A stretch of 54,735 nucleotides of DNA from Candidatus Adiutrix sp. GTDB lineage: Bacteria > Desulfobacterota > Desulfarculia > Adiutricales > Adiutricaceae. Both the position numbers and the translations under genes were made by a program. The DNA lies in contig JAISFR010000145.1 of NCBI GenBank assembly GCA_031263565.1, positions 1 to 54,735 of the forward strand, given 5' to 3'. The stretch's first letter is position 1; each line of letters starts with the position of its first letter. The notes below the pieces were generated by a model. That model saw only the letters and a program-made list of their open reading frames with translations. It was not told where the DNA came from and made no database searches. Shown here piece by piece: positions 51,043 through 54,735 of this stretch.

Positions 51043-53127
51043 TCAGCTCTGAGGGGCGCTCTCGCCCCAGGCCGACCTGGCCGCGGTTTTCAAAAAATCA
51101 CGCAGGCGGCCGGAATCGCATAAAGTCACCCAGCCGCAGGTCATCACCCCTTCCACCGGCTTCGGTTGGCCCGGGGACATGGTCAGCACCAACGGTATGG
51201 TAAAGCGGCCCAGAACCTTGGCCATGCTTTCCGCTTCCCGGGCCACTTCCGCCAGACGTCCGTCTGAGGGGCTGTCAGTCTTGCATGAGACACAATAGAG
51301 AGCGTTGTCGGCGCGCAGCAGAACATCGCGTTCGGTCAGGTGGGGGCTCACTTTGGGCGGGGTCCGATTGGCTTTGGGCCAAGCCACTTCCACGCCCACC
51401 CGTATATCCCAGGCCGGGTCAAGGCGCCGGAAGGCCTTGGCGGCCAGTTCCTCATACCAACCCCCGGTTAATTGACCTCCGTCGTTCAGGGTGGAGAAGA
51501 TGTGCGAGCCGGCCGGGCCGTCGGCCGTTTCCGGCCAGATGAGTTCCCGCCGGCCTTGGGCGCTGCTGTTGCGCAGTTCAAAACCTTCCCAGGCCAACGA
51601 AGCCGTCCAGAAGTTTTTGGGGAATTTTCCGCCGGCCCAAAGCCGGCGCATGAATTCCAACATGCGGTCGTAAAAAGGCCCGCCGAAATCCTCCGGACTT
51701 CGGCCGAAATTCCTCACCTCCGCGGCGGAAAAAATTTCCAGGTGGGTTTTTATGGAAATCGGCCGGCGCGGCTTTTTTTCCGGCCCTGGCCCGGCCGCCG
51801 CCGCCTCCCCGGCCAGCGGCAGCCGTTCCAGGGGGCTATGGCCCCGCTCCCCGTGGTTGAAACCCCAGACCGAAGCGCCGACCTGGCGGGCCCACATGCT
51901 CAAAGCCGCGGCGTGGGCCTTGCCGCCGGGGCTGATGTTGACCTCGACCGGCCCCTGGAAAGTGCGCGGCAGGCTGTTGAGCAGATCCCAGGCTTCGTGG
52001 GTGGTCGGCCACTTGATCAGATTTTTAACCCCCAGTTCCGGAGCTTTTCGGGCCAGGGCTTCGGTGAGGTCGCTGATCCGGCGGTCGGCCCCGGTGTGGC
52101 AGAGAATCACCTGGGGGCAGGCGTGGCTGACGATGGCTGACAGGGTGGCCCCGCTCGGGCCCGAAAGCAGCACCAGGGTTTTCAACGGCTCCGGCTCCAC
52201 CGGCTCCGTCCGGGGCGGCTGCCAGGCTTTACTCTTACGCGTGGCCCAGTCCTGGAAAAGCTCCTTCAGCTTCCGCCCCACCTCGCGGCCGGCCGGGCTT
52301 TCCGGCGGGCTGCGCCAATCGAGCGGCCACGGTTTTATCTTGCCCGGGCCCTCCAGCTTCAACCGGCTGTAGGTCCGGTCGCTGGCGGCCAGCACGTGGA
52401 TATTGCGGCTGTAAAGGCTGAGGCGTTTTTTGTCCAGGGCCAGGGCCAGCAGGTACCTGCTTTCTTTCAAGTCATATGAATCCAGGAGTACCAGAAAATT
52501 CAAAAAATTCGGGCCGGAGTTCCAGACGCAATCGAAGCGCCGGCCGGCTATTTCCACATCCAGCAGGGCGGAAGCCGGCAGGGCCAGCCCGTGGTCCCGG
52601 CAAAGGTCCTTCAGGGGCCCCGGGGGGGCTTCTTTCCAGGCCAGGCCCTGAAGCTCCAAAAGCCAGGGGGTGGATTTGGCCGGCGGCGGCGGCAGGAAAA
52701 CCGGGACCCAGGCCGTCGCCGGCTCCACCAGGCAGAAACTGTTGTTAAGGCCCTGAAGAAAAACGTGCTCTTCCGGGCGCTCCAGAGCGCAAAGGCCGGC
52801 GGCGCTCATGAAGTTCGTGCCGCCCATAACGTTGATGGCCAAAGGTCCGCGCCTCTCCAGCTCCCGGTAGAGTTCGGCGGCGGACCGGCCCTCTTCCGGC
52901 CCGCCGGCCCGCTGAGACAGGGCGTGGATGTTTAAGGGCAGGTCCGGGGCTATTTCAGCCAGAGCCCGCTCCAGGCCCGGCAGCCTCGGCTGGACCTCGG
53001 TGGTGACCAGCAGTTCTATGGACGAAAGCGCCCCGGCGTCCAGTTGCCGGTAGGCCATAAGGGGCTGCAACATCGCTATGGCCGTCTGGCCGACGATGGA
53101 AACAAAGGATCGCTGCACTTCAGACAT
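51043..53127 (-). CDS. Can1-like CRISPR ancillary nuclease (two CARF domains, PD-(D/E)XK)
   Basis: 694 residues in one chain. CARF 1 (about 1-150) has the NVMGGTN loop at 99-105. A degenerate nuclease-like part follows (about 155-270). CARF 2 (about 315-440) has NISPGGKAH at 397-405. The C-terminal restriction-type nuclease (about 540-694) shows GGWYEE (555-560), ERDVLL (599-604) and SCKT (614-617), where the second acidic residue of the DUF1887 family is Ser. The order CARF, pseudo-nuclease, CARF, nuclease is that of Can1 of Thermus. The start at 53127 has GGGGGA in front. It is probably switched on by cyclic tetra-adenylate; no cyclase is in the window. Confidence 0.75.
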   Translation of the reverse strand: MSEVQRSFVSIVGQTAIAMLQPLMAYRQLDAGALSSIELLVTTEVQPRLPGLERALAEIAPDLPLNIHALSQRAGGPEEGRSAAELYRELERRGPLAINVMGGTNFMSAAGLCALERPEEHVFLQGLNNSFCLVEPATAWVPVFLPPPPAKSTPWLLELQGLAWKEAPPGPLKDLCRDHGLALPASALLDVEIAGRRFDCVWNSGPNFLNFLVLLDSYDLKESRYLLALALDKKRLSLYSRNIHVLAASDRTYSRLKLEGPGKIKPWPLDWRSPPESPAGREVGRKLKELFQDWATRKSKAWQPPRTEPVEPEPLKTLVLLSGPSGATLSAIVSHACPQVILCHTGADRRISDLTEALARKAPELGVKNLIKWPTTHEAWDLLNSLPRTFQGPVEVNISPGGKAHAAALSMWARQVGASVWGFNHGERGHSPLERLPLAGEAAAAGPGPEKKPRRPISIKTHLEIFSAAEVRNFGRSPEDFGGPFYDRMLEFMRRLWAGGKFPKNFWTASLAWEGFELRNSSAQGRRELIWPETADGPAGSHIFSTLNDGGQLTGGWYEELAAKAFRRLDPAWDIRVGVEVAWPKANRTPPKVSPHLTERDVLLRADNALYCVSCKTDSPSDGRLAEVAREAESMAKVLGRFTIPLVLTMSPGQPKPVEGVMTCGWVTLCDSGRLRDFLKTAARSAWGESAPQS

Positions 53128-53195
53128 ATCGTCCCCCATCTTGAAAAACTTGTATTTTCGGCTCTCCGCTATTACTCTATGGGCAGGTGACGGCC

Positions 53196-54086
53196 ATGCC
53201 CTTTTTTGCGGATTTAATCTTTTCGACTACGCGGACCATCCGGTCGCTGCCGCCCTGGCCGGGGCCGAGGTGGCATGGACTTATGCGCCTGGCCGCGCGG
53301 ACGGCCGGGCTGGTTTTGGACGACGTGCTTCTGGGCCTGACCCCGGAACGCCTGGGCGCCAGCCCCTGGGGGGCCGGGGAAACGACCCGGCTGCGCCTCT
53401 GGGCCGAACCCGGGCGGCGCCTTGATCTGGCCCGCCTGGTGGCGGTGCTGGCCGGCCCCGAACCGGTGGGCACGGACGAATTCGTCAGCGGCGGGAGCCT
53501 GGCCTTGAAAGGGCTGGACTGGCCGGGCCGCGAACGCGGGTTCCCCGACGCCGGCGCGGCCCTGGCGGCCTTCATCGCCGGCCGGACCGCTCCGCCGGCC
53601 CTGGGACTGGATTTCATCCTGCCCGAGGTGGCCGCCCTGGAATCACTTTCAGCCCAACCCTGGCGTCTGGAATTCACCGCTCCCTTACGCCTGACCCGCA
53701 GCGCCGGGGAGCCCGGCTGTGGGCACTACGCCGGTCCGTTTTTCTTTGAAGACCCGGCCGGCCTGGCCAGGTTTCTGGATAAACTGCGCTGGCAGGGTCC
53801 CGCGCCCGCCAAGCCGCCGGCCGAACTGCGGGTTGCGGCCAGCCGGGTGGACTGGCGGCCTTTCAAATACAGCCGGGAGCGCCAGGTCACCCTGGGCGGG
53901 CTACAGGGCTTTCTGCTGCTGGACGGCCGACCGGATTTTGAAACGGCTTGCCGCCTGGTGCTGGGCCAATATCTGGGCGTGGGCAAAAGTCCGCGTTTCG
54001 GCTGCGGCTTTTTCCGTTTGCCGGGGCTGGACCTGGCCCGCTCCTGGCCGTTATTTCCCGCGCCAGTTGGTAAGCGGTCCATTTAA
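53196..54086 (+). CDS. Cas6-like CRISPR RNA-processing endoribonuclease
   Basis: 296 residues from ATG 53196, with AGGTG in front; a GTG at 53187 is in frame. The C-terminal half resembles the Cas6 RAMP domain (PF10040): VDWRPFKYSRERQVTLGG and the Gly-rich loop QYLGVGKSPRFGCGFFRL. His near the N-terminus (PRWHGLM) could act in catalysis, but that is a guess. It is divergent from the Can1-like gene across 68 bp and precedes the CRISPR leader, so it probably cuts this array's transcript. Confidence 0.75.
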   Translation: MPFFADLIFSTTRTIRSLPPWPGPRWHGLMRLAARTAGLVLDDVLLGLTPERLGASPWGAGETTRLRLWAEPGRRLDLARLVAVLAGPEPVGTDEFVSGGSLALKGLDWPGRERGFPDAGAALAAFIAGRTAPPALGLDFILPEVAALESLSAQPWRLEFTAPLRLTRSAGEPGCGHYAGPFFFEDPAGLARFLDKLRWQGPAPAKPPAELRVAASRVDWRPFKYSRERQVTLGGLQGFLLLDGRPDFETACRLVLGQYLGVGKSPRFGCGFFRLPGLDLARSWPLFPAPVGKRSI

Positions 54087-54629
54087 TAAGCAAGTTTCAG
54101 GCCGCTGTTTTCCGTTCAATCGGCATGACTTGCTTGTACAACGCAGGGCCTGTCTCTGTCAAGGTCCGGGTCGTTTTCGAGGCCGGGACTTTGCAAAGCG
54201 CTTTGATTCTGGTTCTGAAAATAATTTATATTTCAGTTGAAATATTTCATCGCTTGCCAATATATTTTTTTCGACTGGCGCCTTGGCTCAAAATAACATC
54301 TTAATTTTAATGGTCAACCTTCCGCGCCATATTTTTGGCCTACCTTATGCTATTATATTATTGCCGGTCGGGAAGACGGCCTTGGCCGGGGTTTAGGCCG
54401 GGAATCAGTGGCGGCTTGTCGCCCGCCGGTTTCGTCCGACCCGCCGTTGGCACTGAAGGGCTTGGCGGTCATTGCCGGGTCCGCTGCGGTGTCTGTTCAG
54501 CCCTGGCTGAAAGGGGCGGGCCCGTCGCCCGACCTCTTGACCGCTGAAAGCCGCTGATGATAAAATGTCAACTATGGGAATGGCCCCATTATTTTGTGTC
54601 TGCGAAGCAAGTGTTCACAAGACCTTGCT
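54087..54629 (+). promoter_or_regulatory. CRISPR leader, AT-rich, with promoter and dyads
   Basis: This 543-bp stretch has no gene. Bases about 54200-54350 are strikingly AT-rich. Two perfect dyads lie at 54194-54205 (CAAAGC/GCTTTG) and 54228-54245 (ATATTTCA, GT, TGAAATAT). A promoter, TTGACC (54537-54542), 18 bp, TAAAAT (54561-54566), points into the array about 60 bp before the first repeat. Confidence 0.65.
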
Positions 54630-54735
54630 ATCTCTCCCGTGCGCGCGGGGTTACGACCGAGGGCCAGGTGAGGTTCGTGAAGGCCGACGTCGATCTCTCC
54701 CGTGCGCGCGGGGTTACGACTTCTTTGTCCAGTAT
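54630..54735 (+). CRISPR. start of a CRISPR array (two repeats in the window)
   Basis: Two identical 28-bp repeats (54630-54657 and 54693-54720) flank one 35-bp spacer (54658-54692); the second spacer is cut by the window end. The repeat core CCCGTGCGCGCGGGG folds into a short hairpin followed by an 8-nt tail, GTTACGAC, like type I-E repeats. The period of 63 bp is slightly above the usual 61 of type I-E. Orientation is set by the leader on the left. Confidence 0.9.

Noticed and set aside
54335-54547. 70-codon frame in the CRISPR leader
   Set aside because: No ribosome-binding site or family match; lies across the leader promoter.

Overview
The window is GC-rich and gene-dense and reads as the chromosome of an anaerobic Gram-negative bacterium. 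The likeliest group is Desulfobacterota (former Deltaproteobacteria). Supporting signs are an outer membrane (BamA, Lol, Tol-Pal, autotransporter), a complex I operon with nuoA-D and nuoH-N type genes but no NADH module (nuoEFG) in or next to it, a periplasmic-type CbiK cobaltochelatase, a DUF3786 protein, an iron-sulfur flavoprotein, Pta and a corrinoid-reactivation protein. I cannot fix a lower rank. No rRNA or tRNA was seen.

Layout. 1-2200: MerR regulator and VIT/VWA protein in one minus-strand operon, with a strong dyad inside its promoter. 2200-4300: decayed DNA holding remnants of an Rpn-type nuclease, two PIN toxins and an ABC ATPase, around an intact iron-sulfur flavoprotein and a RelB/DinJ-like antitoxin. 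4415-16317: a 13-gene minus-strand complex I operon with four antiporter-type subunits and a small extra membrane protein, read from a consensus promoter. 16499-21645: Mrp/NBP35 ATPase, membrane metallophosphoesterase, catalase, DUF3786 protein, BirA. 21667-29163: a 1230-residue pyruvate carboxylase, then hrcA, grpE and dnaK. 29242-31623: short Pta and a MetH-activation-like protein. 31945-35967: a (CT)17 tract upstream of a large autotransporter. 36149-37432: cbiK under a cobalamin riboswitch with a visible terminator. 37645-39500: an AT-richer island with an Rrf2 regulator, a QueG-like protein and an ISNCY-type transposase scrap. 39664-49254: an envelope block with lysS, lolC, lolD, bamA, tolB, a second tolB-like gene and pal. 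49532-50835: a small unknown protein and an orphan PotD. 51043-54735: a divergent pair, a Can1-like double-CARF nuclease and a Cas6-like protein, then an AT-rich leader and the first two repeats of a CRISPR array that leaves the window.

How the parts fit. The energy genes (complex I with an unknown electron donor, Pta, corrinoid reactivation, cobalt chelation, pyruvate carboxylase with its biotin ligase) suit an anaerobe using acetyl-CoA and corrinoid chemistry; this is inference. The envelope block covers lipoprotein export, outer-membrane assembly and Tol-Pal. The right edge is the start of a CRISPR locus whose effector genes lie outside the window. The Can1-like protein predicts cyclic-oligoadenylate signalling, normally a type III trait, while the repeat shape resembles type I-E.
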